Assembly: GCA_015832175.1 (NCBI GenBank) | Contig: WJXW01000002.1 | Coordinates: 310,001 to 374,000, forward strand | DNA: 64,000 nucleotides | From: Paraphaeosphaeria minitans | Lineage: Eukaryota > Ascomycota > Dothideomycetes > Pleosporales > Didymosphaeriaceae | Reading direction: 5' to 3' | Part shown: piece by piece, positions 11,223 through 23,880 of the stretch | How positions within the stretch are numbered: position 1 is the stretch's first letter | Layout of the letters: each line of letters begins with the position of its first letter | Made by a program: the position numbers and the translations under genes | Notes under the pieces: generated by a model | What the model saw: only the letters and a program-made list of their open reading frames with translations | Told to the model about the DNA's origin: nothing | Databases searched by the model: none

Positions 11223-12330
11223 CTATTCTCTGCGAACTGCGAAGCTCAGCCATCTCGAGCCCGGCGGGATGGTTGCAGACTCCAACCCCATCTTCTCCGT
11301 TATAGTATGAAGATCCTGGTCTTCAAGGCGCGCCTCAGCCTTCCAATTTGTACCGGTCTTCTCCCCAACGCGCTTCCACATATGTTCGAAAGACTCTGCG
11401 TTGTGTCTGTACCTTTTCTTGCTCGAGTCGGTCGCGCCAACATGTACTCCAGACTCAAAGTTTCCGTTCTGCCGTCCGATGAACAGAGACCCAGGCTTGC
11501 TTTTCAGCAGCTTGACGATACTCTCGCAGGCTTTTAATTGGCCTTCTTCATCGAAGAGATGTAGGAAGGACGCTGCGTGGATGATATCGATATCGCCGGA
11601 AATTTGCTTCAAGTCGGAATTCTCGTCGAAGAAATCTGCGGCGATGAAGGCGGTTTTCAAAGTCGACTTGTCAAGGAATAGGTCGTAGCCAATGTTCATG
11701 AATTCTCCTCCAAGTCCGAGCCGTATGTGTTTTCTGAAAGCGCCGTCGAAGACTAGCTTGCGGATATCCTGACCGACGCAGCATCCGAGATCGAGATCTA
11801 GGATGATGTCAATAACTCCTCTTAAAAGCAAGAGTTGGGTGTATGAACGTACATTTGTCGCCATTCTTGACGCGCTCGAGAACCTCGGGGTATTGGCGAG
11901 ACAGGCTGACACTGAGTTCGGAAAAGGCCCAGCGAGCGAGGCAGGGGTATGGAAACTGTTCCCGTCAGCGTCTCTAAGAAAAGAGCTACTCGCGCTCTCG
12001 GTCTGCCTACCACGACGTATGCTTTGTCTCTCTGCCACTGATTAGCCTGACTACAGCGTGCCGATGCAATTGAAGTCTCACCAGCTCCTTGATGTGTGCC
12101 TTCACTTTATCGGACTCCACATTGGTTTACTTCTCGAATAGCTCCTGGGCTTGAAGTGTGATCTCTTCAATCTCAGGCGAGTACCAAGGCAGCTTGCTGA
12201 AAAATTATTGTCAACGACTATATGTAGAGAGGATAAATGTCACAGACTCTAGCGGGAGGTTCTCCCATGGCGAGCCCTTGAGGAGCTTGACAGCGACCGA
12301 CAGATCAGGAGTCTTGTTCAGTGACATCAT
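11223..12330 (-). pseudogene. SAM-dependent methyltransferase gene with one internal stop
   Basis: Class I methyltransferase resembling those attached to fungal secondary-metabolite pathways (AusD-like). Five exons keep frame throughout: 12244-12330, 12082-12192, 12011-12037, 11853-11955 and 11223-11797, about 300 codons. Family features: 'LPWYSPEIEEITLQAQELF' near the N-terminus, FPYPCLARWAFSEL, and the SAM-binding motif YLDLGCCVGQDIRKLVFDG. A late 'DIIHAASFLHLFDEEGQ' stretch matches motif IV and what follows it. One in-frame TAA lies at 12127-12129 (codon about 51). The coding homology continues on both sides and no alternative splice I tried removes it. Either it is a recent pseudogene, or the base is wrong, or a downstream start makes a shortened protein. 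No partner biosynthetic enzyme is adjacent. Confidence 0.65.
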
Positions 12331-12977
12331 GGATAATTGTTTCGGTAGAAGTGAGTATCAGAATGCTGCTGGCCTGTTTGAAGAGAACAAGGAGCATTAA
12401 TAACACAAGTCAAGCCTCCCGGTCTATGCTGCATGTAAAGGGAACCTCCTTCTATTATATGCGTATGCGTAAATCAAATCACTCGCACGGTATGAGTGAG
12501 TCGATACCCTCGTTGGTGGTAGAGGTGCCAGGCATCCGCGCTAGTTTCCATCCGCGTGTTGCGATTGGAGCATTGCTGGTGGGGCCGGTACAGAGATAAA
12601 ACACACGAGGCTCCGATAATTCCGAACCCGAGCTCGATCTGGTCTTCAGAAACTCCTAATGGCTATGTTCGCGCGGTGTAGTAGGTCCTGTGGTGTGGAC
12701 CGAACGGGCGTATCCAGCTTTTGTGGCTTTGCCGGAAGTGGATTAGCCGTGGTTATTCTAACAGCTCAATGGCGGGGCGCGGGCAGACGTAATGCGGGCG
12801 CGAGAAAAATTAGTATCTATGGCAGCCCAAGCAATCCGACAGCTCTCACTCCGCACCGCACCCAGGTTTGCTATAAAACCCAGACGCGCCCTAACATCCG
12901 GTATCCACAACAGCCAATCTCGTCCCAATCTAATAGGTCTTTACCACAAAACCTACCACCGTTCCGCAAACTTCAAG
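12331..12977. promoter_or_regulatory. Divergent intergenic region upstream of spermidine synthase
   Basis: About 650 bp between the methyltransferase pseudogene (-) and spermidine synthase (+). A TATAAAA box lies at 12872-12878, about 100 bp before the conserved spermidine synthase ATG. The stretch 12792-12977 is open in the synthase frame, with ATGs at 12792 and 12819, and would encode a basic, Ser/Arg-rich leader (see findings). Confidence 0.5.
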
Positions 12978-14078
<1,101 letters not shown>

Positions 14079-16111
14079 GATGTCCACGCGCTTCCCGTCT
14101 CACGATTCTCTCTTCACAATTTCACAAAATAGATACCAGGAACTTCATGGGCATACGATCCAAAGGTAAACAGTTTCTAGGAGAGCTGGCTCCCGGTGGT
14201 CATTACCGTGTCTATGTAGCCGCCGCAGTTATCACGATGCTCCATGTATTCAACGAATCAAAAACGTGTACCTCTCTGGTCCTCTCAGCTCCTCGATTGC
14301 CGTGTTTCCCCTATTCTCTTAACCCTTCAGAATCGCAGTGCGATGGCTTTCGCGGAACTTCCGACCTTCCCGATACATGTGGGTACGCGTCAGCGACAGG
14401 AGTGGTATTTGAGCAAACGCGGTTCATGCGAGCTGCATCACAAAGCTTCTAGCAGAGCTCGCACATGCCAATATTGAGACACTGGGATGAATACCGTTCA
14501 GGGGCAAATGGCATTCTCGGACGCATGCGCCCGCGCCGGCTTCCGCGGAGGGTGAAGGATTGGAGCAGTCTGTCTCACATCACGATCTTGACTGCCGCGA
14601 TAACTCACCGGGAGTGGAAAACTGGATATCCCTCAGATGCGCCATTAACAGAGGGAACCTGAGGTTCGAACTGTGGCGTCGAGCCGACTTGGCGATAACC
14701 TAGCGGTGTGAATGGTACGATGTCTTCACCGACACCACGTATAAGCATTCCATGGCAGGGATCACACAAGCCGACGCTTCTCTGCATACGAGTCGTTGCA
14801 CGTGCATTGCCGCACCCGTTTGCTTTGGCACCTTGGCTGACGGCTTTGTTGCGGAATGCAGGACGGCGTGGAGGGCGGTTGTTGCAAGTGCTCGCTTGCT
14901 GTGCGGGTGTAGGAAGCTCTGGGGCAGATAAGTGGGTGACGAGACAACCTCAAACAGACAGGCCTCCCCTAGGCCGTTTCGTCTGGACAGTCCTCCTATT
15001 CGCCCTCTGCTGCAAATGTAGCCGGCGAGCCGCACATGCAAGTCGAAGAAGCGCGCTACAGCGACTGAGGCTCAATTTGAATGCATTTGCAAGTCAGTGT
15101 ATTGTTCCAACAACGTCTACTCTATTGGGGACAAAAAGCGTGCAGGTTCTAGATAGGGCGTTCCGGAGAATGTAAGCGATGGTCAACAACCAAAGTCTGA
15201 TGCTGCGGGGGAGCTGCAGCGGTGAGGAGCCTGGGGCACGTTGTAATCAGTGCCCCCAAGAAACAGGCCGTCTTTGCCTTGCGCGTTGTGCGCTGTGAGG
15301 TCGGTGTAGAAGCTTCTCGGTGGGTGCGATGCTTGGATCTGGCAGTCTCAATGAGGCGCATCGGAAAGAGGCCCACGGCCGTGATACCCCAAGTGTATCA
15401 ACTATTCGCAGCTGGCTAGCCGCCACGGGGTTTCGATGGCTGGTTGGAGGGTGGCGCGTAGACTCTTTGTGGCTCTTCCGTACCGATGAAGTCTACGTCG
15501 GGAGCTGTCAAAAGTGAATATAGGGAGCTGCCTCGTGCCTAGTGCCAACCTCCGAGAGCCACACCTGTCAACCTTCTCCGCCTATTGTCCTTTGGCGCGG
15601 CCTGCGGTCGTGTCTATTTTCGTTGCATTCCGTTCTTCGTTCCCGTCTTCGTTCCCGTCTTCTTTCCCGTTGTTGCGACCGGTTGAATCGGGCTCTTCGT
15701 TGTGTGGTACCTACGCGTCCCGTCATCCACGGTTTGCCTAGATACCAGAACCACCAGCACGGTTGTTAGGTACACCCTCGGCAGCGCCTTGCTTTCATCG
15801 AACAAACGTCGCATTCCGTCAATGCAGTAGCCACTGTCAACGCTTTCTTTCAATCGACTTTCAATCGACTTTCGACACTTCAATTGCCCGGTGCATTTAA
15901 TATCTTCGGCGCGACGTCTGGTTACGTTGGTGCGGCTATTGTACATACCTACCATACCTACCATACCTGCGACATCTGCGGATCTAATACCTCACTCTCT
16001 GACCAGCCCCCGGCATCTCCGGTTCGACCCGTGGGATTCTCGCCTTTGTTGACCAATTTTCCGGCGTTTAGCGCGAAGTCAGAAATAATACGGTAATCAG
16101 CCGCCAGCATC
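14079..16111. other. Intergenic region, 5' of NAD kinase
   Basis: About 2 kb with no supported gene. Several 60-155-codon frames on both strands overlap each other and show no domain. The right part (after about 15600) is pyrimidine-rich and holds short tandem repeats, which is usual for a long fungal 5' UTR or promoter. Confidence 0.4.
15635..15670. repeat. 12-bp tandem repeat, 3 copies
   Basis: Three direct copies of CTTCGTTCCCGT in a row; the third has one change (CTTCTTTCCCGT). It lies about 440 bp upstream of the NAD kinase ATG, in a pyrimidine-rich stretch. No function is implied. Confidence 0.8.
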
Positions 16112-18061
16112 ATGCCGCGCTCAAGCCTCGGGGAGCCGTTTTCTCCGTCGAAGATACACCCGCTGCTGTCCCCACAATGCACTACCTTCTCTGGCCTTGA
16201 TTCTGTCGACGCAGTATTATTAAACGTGCCGCTTCCCCATTCTCCGCTACCTCCACACTCCCCGACTCCGGTCAGCCACGCGAACCAACTCAATGCTGAT
16301 AATGCACCCTCGGTAGCCCCCGTGGATCCAAGCGGCACTGCGCCTGCCCACTCCTCATTGCGCGATCCTGTTGGCACGACGGACGAGCCGACGCGGACCG
16401 ATTCGCAGGCTTCCATAAGCACCGCATCGTCCATCGAGAATCTCACCGCACTTCCCAAGAAGTCGTTCCGGGAGCATCGCGAACAGCGCAAAATCAAGCA
16501 CCGCAAGAACGCCTGTTCCATCGACTCAATCCCGCGCCAGACCATCCTCAAGGCCCTTCAGTCGCATCGCCCATCTACGTCACAGGACCCCAACGCAGCC
16601 TCCATGGATGCGCTCATGATGAGCAGCAAGACGATCGAGCCGCTCAAGACGCATCCTTCCGAGATGGCCCAACATCGCCTTGCTGAGGCCCTCTCGGACC
16701 TCGACCTGCACTCAGCTGAACTCTCGAGCAAGATGGCGGCTATGGCCTCGCCGTGCTTCTTCCACAAGAAGTTCGACAAGGCAGTCAACCTCGACAAAGT
16801 CCTCGATGAGATGGCCGATGACGAGGGCATCTCACACTCCCGTCTGATGCAGACTGCGACAAGTGTGCGCGAGGTCTCCAAGCAGCTCCAGCGCCGCCCG
16901 ATCAAGATGACCATCCGTAGTGTCATGATCGTCACCAAGGCGCGCGACAATCAGCTCGTCCACCTCACGCGCGAGCTAGCTGAGTGGCTCCTGTGCACTC
17001 CTCGCCACGGCTCAGACGTTGGAGTGAATGTATATGTGGACCAGAAGCTTCGCAAGTCGAAGCGCTTCGACATGCCCTCGCTCCTGGCGAAAGACGCTCG
17101 CTTCGAGAATATGCTCCGGTTCTGGACGCCTGACCTTTGTTGGGAATCCCCCGAAAAGTTCGACCTCGTGTTGACCCTTGGCGGGGATGGCACTGTTCTT
17201 TTCACATCTTGGCTCTTCCAGCGCATTGTTCCACCGATCCTCTCCTTCTCTCTTGGTAGTCTTGGATTCCTCACCAATTTCGAATTCGACCAGTACAAGG
17301 AGGCTCTCGGCAAAATATTGGGTGATACTGGAATGCGCGTAAACCTCCGCATGCGTTTTACATGTACCGTTTACCGCTACCAGAAGAACGCTGCGCCAGA
17401 TGCACCACAGCATATCGAAGCTGAGCAGTTCGAGGTGCTGAACGAGCTTGTGATCGACCGCGGTCCATCGCCCTACGTCTCTCAATTGGAATTGTTTGGG
17501 GACAACAACCTGCTGACTGTCGTCCAAGCCGACGGTTGTATTTTCTCAACACCCACCGGCTCCACCGCCTACTCTTTGTCGGCGGGTGGCTCGCTTGTGC
17601 ACCCCGACATTCCCGCTATACTGCTTACGCCTATCTGCCCGCATACGCTGAGCTTCAGGCCTATGCTGTTAAACGACAGCATGCTTTTGCGCATTGCAGT
17701 ACCCCGAAACTCGCGTGCTAACGCCTACTGCGCCTTCGACGGCAAGGGTCGTGTGGAGCTCCGACAGGGTGACCATGTCACCATCGCCGCCTCACAGTAT
17801 CCCTTCCCTACGGTACTGTCGCAACCCACCGAATGGTTCGATTCCATCTCACGCACCTTGCGATGGAACAACCGTGGCGCTCAGCAAAAGGCTTGGGACG
17901 GCGATGCGGAAGAAAAGGATGGTGAGGAGCAAGACAATGGCTTCGACATCGACTTCGACAATGACGACGCCGATCAGGACTCTGGATACTCAGCTGAGGG
18001 ATCGCAGTCTGGTGGCAGAGTCAGCCCCATCAGGAAGGGCATGTTGCTGCCTTTCCTGTAG
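16112..18061 (+). CDS. ATP-NAD(H) kinase, intronless
   Basis: Phosphorylates NAD(H) to NADP(H). A single 649-residue frame with no introns. The N-terminal 200 residues are Ser/Pro-rich and low in structure, with no mitochondrial leader, which favours a cytosolic UTR1-type enzyme over the mitochondrial POS5 type. The catalytic core starts near residue 270 (RSVMIVTKARD). It has the invariant LTLGGDGTVLF (GGDGT, about residue 356), 'LGFLTNFEF', 'DGCIFSTPTGSTAYSLSAGG' and the C-terminal 'AFDGKGRVEL'. The tail after residue about 600 is acidic (DIDFDNDDADQDSG). Length is typical for filamentous ascomycetes. Confidence 0.95.
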   Translation: MPRSSLGEPFSPSKIHPLLSPQCTTFSGLDSVDAVLLNVPLPHSPLPPHSPTPVSHANQLNADNAPSVAPVDPSGTAPAHSSLRDPVGTTDEPTRTDSQASISTASSIENLTALPKKSFREHREQRKIKHRKNACSIDSIPRQTILKALQSHRPSTSQDPNAASMDALMMSSKTIEPLKTHPSEMAQHRLAEALSDLDLHSAELSSKMAAMASPCFFHKKFDKAVNLDKVLDEMADDEGISHSRLMQTATSVREVSKQLQRRPIKMTIRSVMIVTKARDNQLVHLTRELAEWLLCTPRHGSDVGVNVYVDQKLRKSKRFDMPSLLAKDARFENMLRFWTPDLCWESPEKFDLVLTLGGDGTVLFTSWLFQRIVPPILSFSLGSLGFLTNFEFDQYKEALGKILGDTGMRVNLRMRFTCTVYRYQKNAAPDAPQHIEAEQFEVLNELVIDRGPSPYVSQLELFGDNNLLTVVQADGCIFSTPTGSTAYSLSAGGSLVHPDIPAILLTPICPHTLSFRPMLLNDSMLLRIAVPRNSRANAYCAFDGKGRVELRQGDHVTIAASQYPFPTVLSQPTEWFDSISRTLRWNNRGAQQKAWDGDAEEKDGEEQDNGFDIDFDNDDADQDSGYSAEGSQSGGRVSPIRKGMLLPFL

Positions 18062-19531
18062 AAGTGGGGTTAGCAAGGGGATTTCTCGGCGTTGGCGGTT
18101 CTGGGACTCCTCTTGCTACTGCTGCTTGGGCAGGACCCAGTGGTTTCGGTGATTCTTTTTGTGCACCCTTCTTCGTCTATCATTTTATTTGTTTACCTCC
18201 CCTCTTGACAGGGTAGAGGTGTTGCGGATGTGTTTGCCCGGATCGAGGGATGTCTCCGGTCGAGATCCGGATGTGAATATTGGACATTCCAGCGAGCGCT
18301 TGAACTTATGATATCCTAGTAGATGCGTCGCAAATTAGAACTGAGGTAGATGAGAGAAATGTACGTGGAAGTTCAGACGCTGGAGTTGCTGCAGCCTGCG
18401 GTCCGATCCCGTACGAGTCACTGTCGAATCAGTGTACCCATCCTTACGCCCGTTCTCCATGGCCGTTTACAGTTTCTACCACGCCAAGAGTGGAAGCAGC
18501 CAAGTTTGATCATGGTCAACAAATTGGAGTGCATCGGAAGGTGCACACGGCAGAATTGATTTTTCTTTGTTTCTTTTGGGACACGGAGCGATCCGGCTGC
18601 AAGCTCACACTTGGCGGCAGCGCGGCATATCGACGATGCCATCGTGGGTCGAGTAGCTACAGGACTCATTATTCATGATAGAATAAGGATTCGCACATGC
18701 ATGCACCATCTATCAGGATCATGCCACTACTTACATGATCAGGTGAGTTTAGCTCAGCCCAGGTGTCGCTCAACAAGACGTACAGAATGTGTAAGCTCGT
18801 ACGAGCGAACCGTTCCTCGCATCTGTCGAGGCTTGCTTACACATCTATCAATAGGTCATGGACTAGAAATGCGCTGTAGATGGATTAACATCAGACAGGA
18901 GGTCGTCCATCAGGTGACAGCATTGTAGGTGCAAAGTTGTGCGCTGCGATAGTCCACCAGCCACGCTGCGACACCTGGGCTTGGACAGTGAAGGCCTGAG
19001 CAGCTCACCGGCCTGACTCCTGAGGCTTTACAGCAGCGCTGGCAGCAGGTATTCCGAGGTCAACCCTGCGTTGTCGAAGACATTGAAGCAAGCTATACCG
19101 CGCCCAGCTTAGCCCCATCATAATGACGATGCAGCTCTCCAGGATACGCCTGTCCTCACGCGGCACCACGCCTCACCATGATCCAGAAACGAACAGCCCT
19201 ATGACACAGACGCTCCTCTTGAATTTTTTCTCATAGAAACGCAGCGGCCCAGCACGACGTGAGGACCTTTGCCACGTGAGAATCTGTTACTCCCCGCCCC
19301 CCCTCGGTCCTTCCTCGGGCACTTCCCCCCGCTATCCGAGTTCCACCGGCCCAAGACCGAATGATGGCGTAAAGCAAAGTAAAGCTGCACTTACGGCCAT
19401 TTCTTTTTTGCCCCCGCGCGCCATAACCCACGTATAGCCACGAAGGATTGCGATCGCATTCTCGTATCTTTCATTGTCCCAGCAGCATCGCGCATGGGGC
19501 CCGGTACGCGTAGGTCTGGGCCTTCTTCAGC
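18062..19531. other. Intergenic region, 5' of Zn2Cys6 gene
   Basis: About 1.5 kb. I find no supported gene; small frames at 18350-18928 (+) and 19199-19675 (-) lack domains. It contains the NAD kinase 3' UTR and the promoter of the transcription factor gene that starts at 19532. Confidence 0.4.
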
Positions 19532-21778
19532 ATGACGACGCAGCCGAGACGCAAGGCTTGCGTGGAGTGCCGCCAACAGAAGGTGAGTATTGTCTAGCAT
19601 GCCGCGAGCATTGCCATATTGATGCCCTCCAGATCCGCTGTGATGTCGAGCAGCACAAGACTCCACATGAGCCATGTAGCCGTTGCAAGAAGATGAACTT
19701 GGAATGCCGCATCCTGCCTACGTCGACCCGGAACTTGCGGCAGACCAAGGCAGAAATGCGCCGCGAACTTGAAGAGCTGCGATGGAACATGCGGCAAGGC
19801 GGCGGCGACCCGCTGTCTACTCCGGGGAGCCTGGGCGATGCAAGCTCGTTTAGAAGCCCTCACGATCCAGCAAGCGGAAGCTTCTCAAATCCCAGTGCTC
19901 CTAGGACGGATGCCAGTATGAGCCCAGCATTGGAAAACGGGCACAATCCTGCCAAAGATGGGAAACCGACCGCAGCGGGACCCACGATGTCGAGATCTCT
20001 GGATGGCTTTGTGGTCGATGCACGAAAAATTGATGACTGCTTTGCGCTATTCTTCACGCAATATCACCCGCTCCTCCCGATTCTGGAATCACCTCTCAGC
20101 CCCAACAGCGCAAACGGCTACTACGAACTGTCCCCCCTCCTTTTTTGGTGTATAGTTGTCACGGGAGCACGGCATTATCTCGAAGATCGCAGCATCCTCG
20201 ACAGAGTGAGCCAGCTCATAACGCCGCTGGCGTTCTCTTCTATGGCTCTTCGCGCCGCACCAATTTCGGTCATACAGAGCTTGCTCATCCTCTGCACGTG
20301 GCGATTACCCACAAACTCTATGTACAAAGACATGACCCATGTTTTGTGTGGCGCCGCAGTGCATCTAGCCACGCAGATTGGTCTGCACGTGACAGGAGTG
20401 GGTCAAGATTTTGCCCGGACGCCATTAAGAACAGATCAAGAACAAAAAATCCTCAGAGCGAAGCTATGGATGCAGTGTGTCATTGTGTCGATACGCACGA
20501 GCTGTGCGGAAGGAATTCCACCACTTGTAATAGCAGAGTCGTTCTACGATGGAGACGATAAGAATCGAGAGGATCTACTCGGTTATCTTCCCTCAGATCT
20601 GCAGTTCAATCACCAACTGCACATTATCTTACACAAGGCCATGGCGGCCATGGCGAGAACGGATATTAAAACAGTCAACTGTGATGCTAGAAACCTGCGG
20701 TCACTGATCACCATATTCGACTCGCAACTTCTCAGCTTGGCGGCTTCATCGCCAAGCGAGTTGGGTAAGTGATTCGCATTTCCTGGCCTCACGACGTTTC
20801 ACTGATTCATCAGATTCCTTTCAATTGAATTGCGCTCGTATTCACGTGCTGGCTTTCCATTTCTTCGCACACCCAGTCAACCCTGGGCCGAACGCGGAGT
20901 CGCTTAGCCGCCTTTATTCGCTATGCATATCCACCTTACAGACCGCGCACGCAATGACCCAACAGGCAAATTTCGCTTTCATCTCACAATCCTTCATCGA
21001 CCGAACCGTTACGCTGGCCGGCTTCGTCATCCTCAAACTCACCCGCTCTCATATTCACCAGCACTTTGACATTGCTGCTGGCGAGCAGGCATACTACAGT
21101 GCCGCGCAGTTCAGCAAGGCCACTTCTCTGCAAAATGGCGACCTTGGCGAGCGATGCTGCCAGATTCTAAGGGATCTTTGGCAAAGCAATAGAGTATTTA
21201 GGCGAAAAGACGGAAGCGTTGAAAGTCTAGGAATACGGTTACGAACGCGATTAAGCATGAGTGTTTCATTTGACATGTTCTGGTACTGGCGAGAAGAGTT
21301 TGGCCAGATGTACAACCCCTATAACGGCGAAGAAGGCCTCCCCGCAAATGCCCGGTCGCGGCCCACGACCCCTGGTAAGCCATCCCTCCCCGTTCCACCT
21401 ACGGTCAACACTATGCTGACGCATACGGGCGTGCAAGACTACGAAAGGGAAATGAATCAGACAACAGCTCCAGGGGTGTCACAGGCACACACAGTAACAG
21501 CTCCTCCGCAACCTGTAAAGATGGATCCACATGCCCTGCCGCCGCAGTCGATGGGCACGCAGTCGGCCCCGATGAGTTTTGATGGCGCATGGGATGGAGA
21601 GGCGTACATGTTTCCGCCGATGCTCGACCAGTTCCCGGATTATGATTGGGCGGCTAGCTTTGACTTTTCGCAGGACCCGAGCCAGATGCAGCAGATACCG
21701 CAGATGCAGCAGCCGTTGCAGCAGCCAGTGGATATGAGGCCTATGAATCCGGGGCCGACGGGGTATCAGTACGGATGA
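19532..21778 (+). CDS. Zn2Cys6 transcription factor (LEU3/WAR1-like finger)
   Basis: Nuclear DNA-binding regulator. Exons 19532-19582, 19633-20764 and 20814-21778 keep frame, giving 715 residues. The first intron splits the zinc cluster, a common position: exon 1 reads KACVECRQQK and exon 2 goes on IRCDVEQHKTPHEPCSRCKK, then LECR. The finger is followed by a basic linker and a short helix (RQTKAEMRRELEELRWNMR), likely the dimerisation coil. The middle (about residues 150-480) has the fungal-specific transcription factor domain pattern. The C-terminus is Gln/Pro/Met-rich (SQMQQIPQMQQPLQQP), a likely activation region. The finger and spacing recall the LEU3/WAR1 group, but the target pathway cannot be told from sequence. 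Confidence 0.88.
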
Positions 21779-22637
21779 AGAGCCGGACAACCGATTCCAG
21801 CCGTGTGAGGATAAGAGTCAAGGGTGTGACGATGGGAACCCGAACCGTTGGGGGGGGGGCATCTTCCGATCAAGTGGATTTCTTCACGGAGCTCTCTACT
21901 ACCCGAATGCGGCGCGGGATAAGATCAGATTCTCTGACCGACCGAGGACTCGCCTAATCCACGCAGTCCGCGCCAGCTACGCAAGATTCCTAGAACATAG
22001 TCTCTCCGGACCGCAGGCAGCCCTGCGGTGCAGAAAGACAGGCGGAAGGGGGGTGGGGCGGGGAAGAGAACGTCACCCTGCATTCCAGGTATTCATCGGT
22101 GTTTTTTGACAAGGGTGATGGTGTACCACACACCAAGGACATACCAAGGGAGGCTATCTGAACGTGAATTGACTCGGTCACGATGGCTGCGGGATTACAA
22201 CTAATTAATAATGAATTGACTACTTGAGAATGCTTGATGATGACCTGTTGTGTTGTTGAACTGGTGGGGAGACGGTGTCGGTGCCAGAATTGATGTGATA
22301 CGGGAGCAAAAAAAACATACTTTTTATTTCTCGTGTAGATAGCAACCGTGTGGATAGATAGATAGGGTGATGAGAATTGCTATGTTGGAAGGGACATCGT
22401 GTCGCGCTATGTATGGGCTCCCCTGAGAGGAAAGCGTTGCTGTACCCAAGAAGGTTTTCCCGCACAGCAACGAAAGATTCTGACCCTTTTTGTTAAGCGG
22501 TGGCAATCCACACCACAAAACATCGTCTTTGTGATCATAAAGGTATTTATTATCTTGCAGCAAAAATTGGCGTTCATGTTCTGCCCCACACACGCACTCT
22601 CTCTTTCGGGGCTGCGAGAAAAACTGCAAAAATAAGA
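21779..22637. other. Intergenic region between Zn2Cys6 gene and tRNA-Ala
   Basis: About 860 bp without a supported gene. It includes a G run at 21849-21858 and, nearer the tRNA, mixed low-complexity sequence. Confidence 0.4.
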
Positions 22638-22735
22638 TGGACTTGCTGGGAATCGAACCCAGGACCTTTCCCACGCTTCCAACTCGCATCCGGAGTAAAT
22701 GCTAAGGGAAAATTATACCACTAAACCACAAGCCC
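22638..22735 (-). tRNA. tRNA-Ala(AGC) with 26-nt intron
   Basis: On the minus strand the acceptor arms GGGCTTG and CAAGTCC pair, with A73 next. They include the G3-U70 wobble pair that is the main alanine identity signal. The anticodon stem TTCCC/GGGAA encloses TTAGCA, then about 26 nt, then T, so the anticodon is AGC and the intron sits after position 37, as in nuclear tRNAs. The variable loop is AGGTC and the T arm is CTGGG-TTCGATT-CCCAG. The mature length is 72 nt before CCA addition. The internal promoter boxes A (TGGTTTAGTGG) and B (GGTTCGATTCC) are intact. Confidence 0.93.
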
Positions 22736-23460
22736 GTTGTTGTATAACTGTTGTAAGTACGTTCATTCCAAAAATCCAAGTAGAGGAAGATGCATTTTGG
22801 ATGCTGAAAAGATTTTCTCCACTTTTAATTTTTTTTTCCTTTGGAAAAAAGAACACTTTTGTCTCTAGGGAGGAAATATCGCGTATGAGATTTAATTTTC
22901 CCCTGCCCCGTTTTACTTGCACAGGCTAACCCAACGCCGGAATTGCTTGAGCGTGAGGATGGTTTCGCTTGGCAAGGTACCTAGGTAGGTAGGACAATAA
23001 GTGTTAGACTCTACAGTACGTAACTGTTGCATTACGGGACACCTAAGTTGGCTAGATATAATAGTTATGGGCGAATACAGCTCTTAAGAGTAGCGAATTT
23101 GCTTGCCACTGCTTAGGAAAGAGTAAGGAGCAAAAGCAGGATTATAGCGGGAGTTGACATTGTTTTGGCTTTTGGACGACTCGGTACTTTGGAACGATCC
23201 GCTGTAGGTACCTAGGTACTTTACCTAGAAACATGCTATCCGCCCCAACCTTCTCGCACATATCTATCTCAATCGCCAGATTTCATTCCTCGCAGCAGCA
23301 CTTGACTTGGCGGACTCAGTTACAACTGCATCTTTCAACGTTGCAGTGCTACCTAAAACGCTAGTTACTAGGTAGGGCTACTTACAGCCAAGCTCTTCAG
23401 TGCCTCAAACACATTCAGTAATCATGCTCCACCACAGGGACGCTCTTAGCTGGTCTTCCT
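22736..23460. other. Intergenic region with TACCTAGGTA palindromes
   Basis: About 720 bp with AT-rich runs (22790-22860) and two copies of the palindromic core GGTACCTAGGTA near 22976 and 23206. Such CCTAGGTA motifs are frequent in filamentous ascomycete intergenic DNA. No gene is supported. Confidence 0.45.
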
Positions 23461-23880
23461 GTGTTCTTAGGGTCCGTGTACTTTGTCCTCGCTCCAGGCA
23501 AGCACAAAGATACGGTCACATGCTCCCTCGAGCATTTCAAGACGCAAGATCCACCGCCATATGTAGCCCTATCCTATGTATGGGGCGATCCTAAGACTAC
23601 GGCACCTATCACCGTGGACGGACACTTTCTTCACCTGACGACGAACCTCGAGATTGCTCTTAGATAGCTGCGAACGGAAGCAAGGGTCGCGTACACTTTG
23701 ATTCGATGCAATTACTATCGATCGATTGAATATGGAGGAGCACGCCCAGCAGGTCGCAATGATGGCTGACATCTACCGCAATGCCGAGTCGGCCTTGGCG
23801 CGATTGGATCTAGAGACGCATAGGGCAGAATGTTATCCAAATTACTCAGAAAGAAGAACCGCACGCCATGAGTGGACTCG
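23461..23880 (+). pseudogene. Decayed HET-domain (heterokaryon incompatibility) gene
   Basis: The first part reads PPPYVALSYVWGDPKTTAPI and then TTNLEIALR, which is the start of a HET domain (motif YxALSYxWGD). Frame A is stopped by TAG at 23665-23667. The continuation is recognisable: LRTEARVA in frame A. Then, after a +1 frame change, a stop TGA at 23699-23701 sits where HET domains usually have Trp. Next come FDAITIDRLNMEEHAQQVAM and MADIYRNAESALARLDLE, the next HET motif. After about 23830 the similarity fades. So at least two stops and one frameshift break the gene. Both stops could come from C-to-T type transitions. Confidence 0.8.

Noticed and set aside
14640..14700. GGTTCGAAC-like string resembling a tRNA T arm
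   Set aside because: Flanking bases do not pair as a T stem and no acceptor or anticodon stem can be built.
22970..23225. GGTACCTAGGTA palindromes as a possible regulatory system
   Set aside because: Such CCTAGGTA motifs are widespread in filamentous ascomycete intergenic DNA, so two copies here are not informative.
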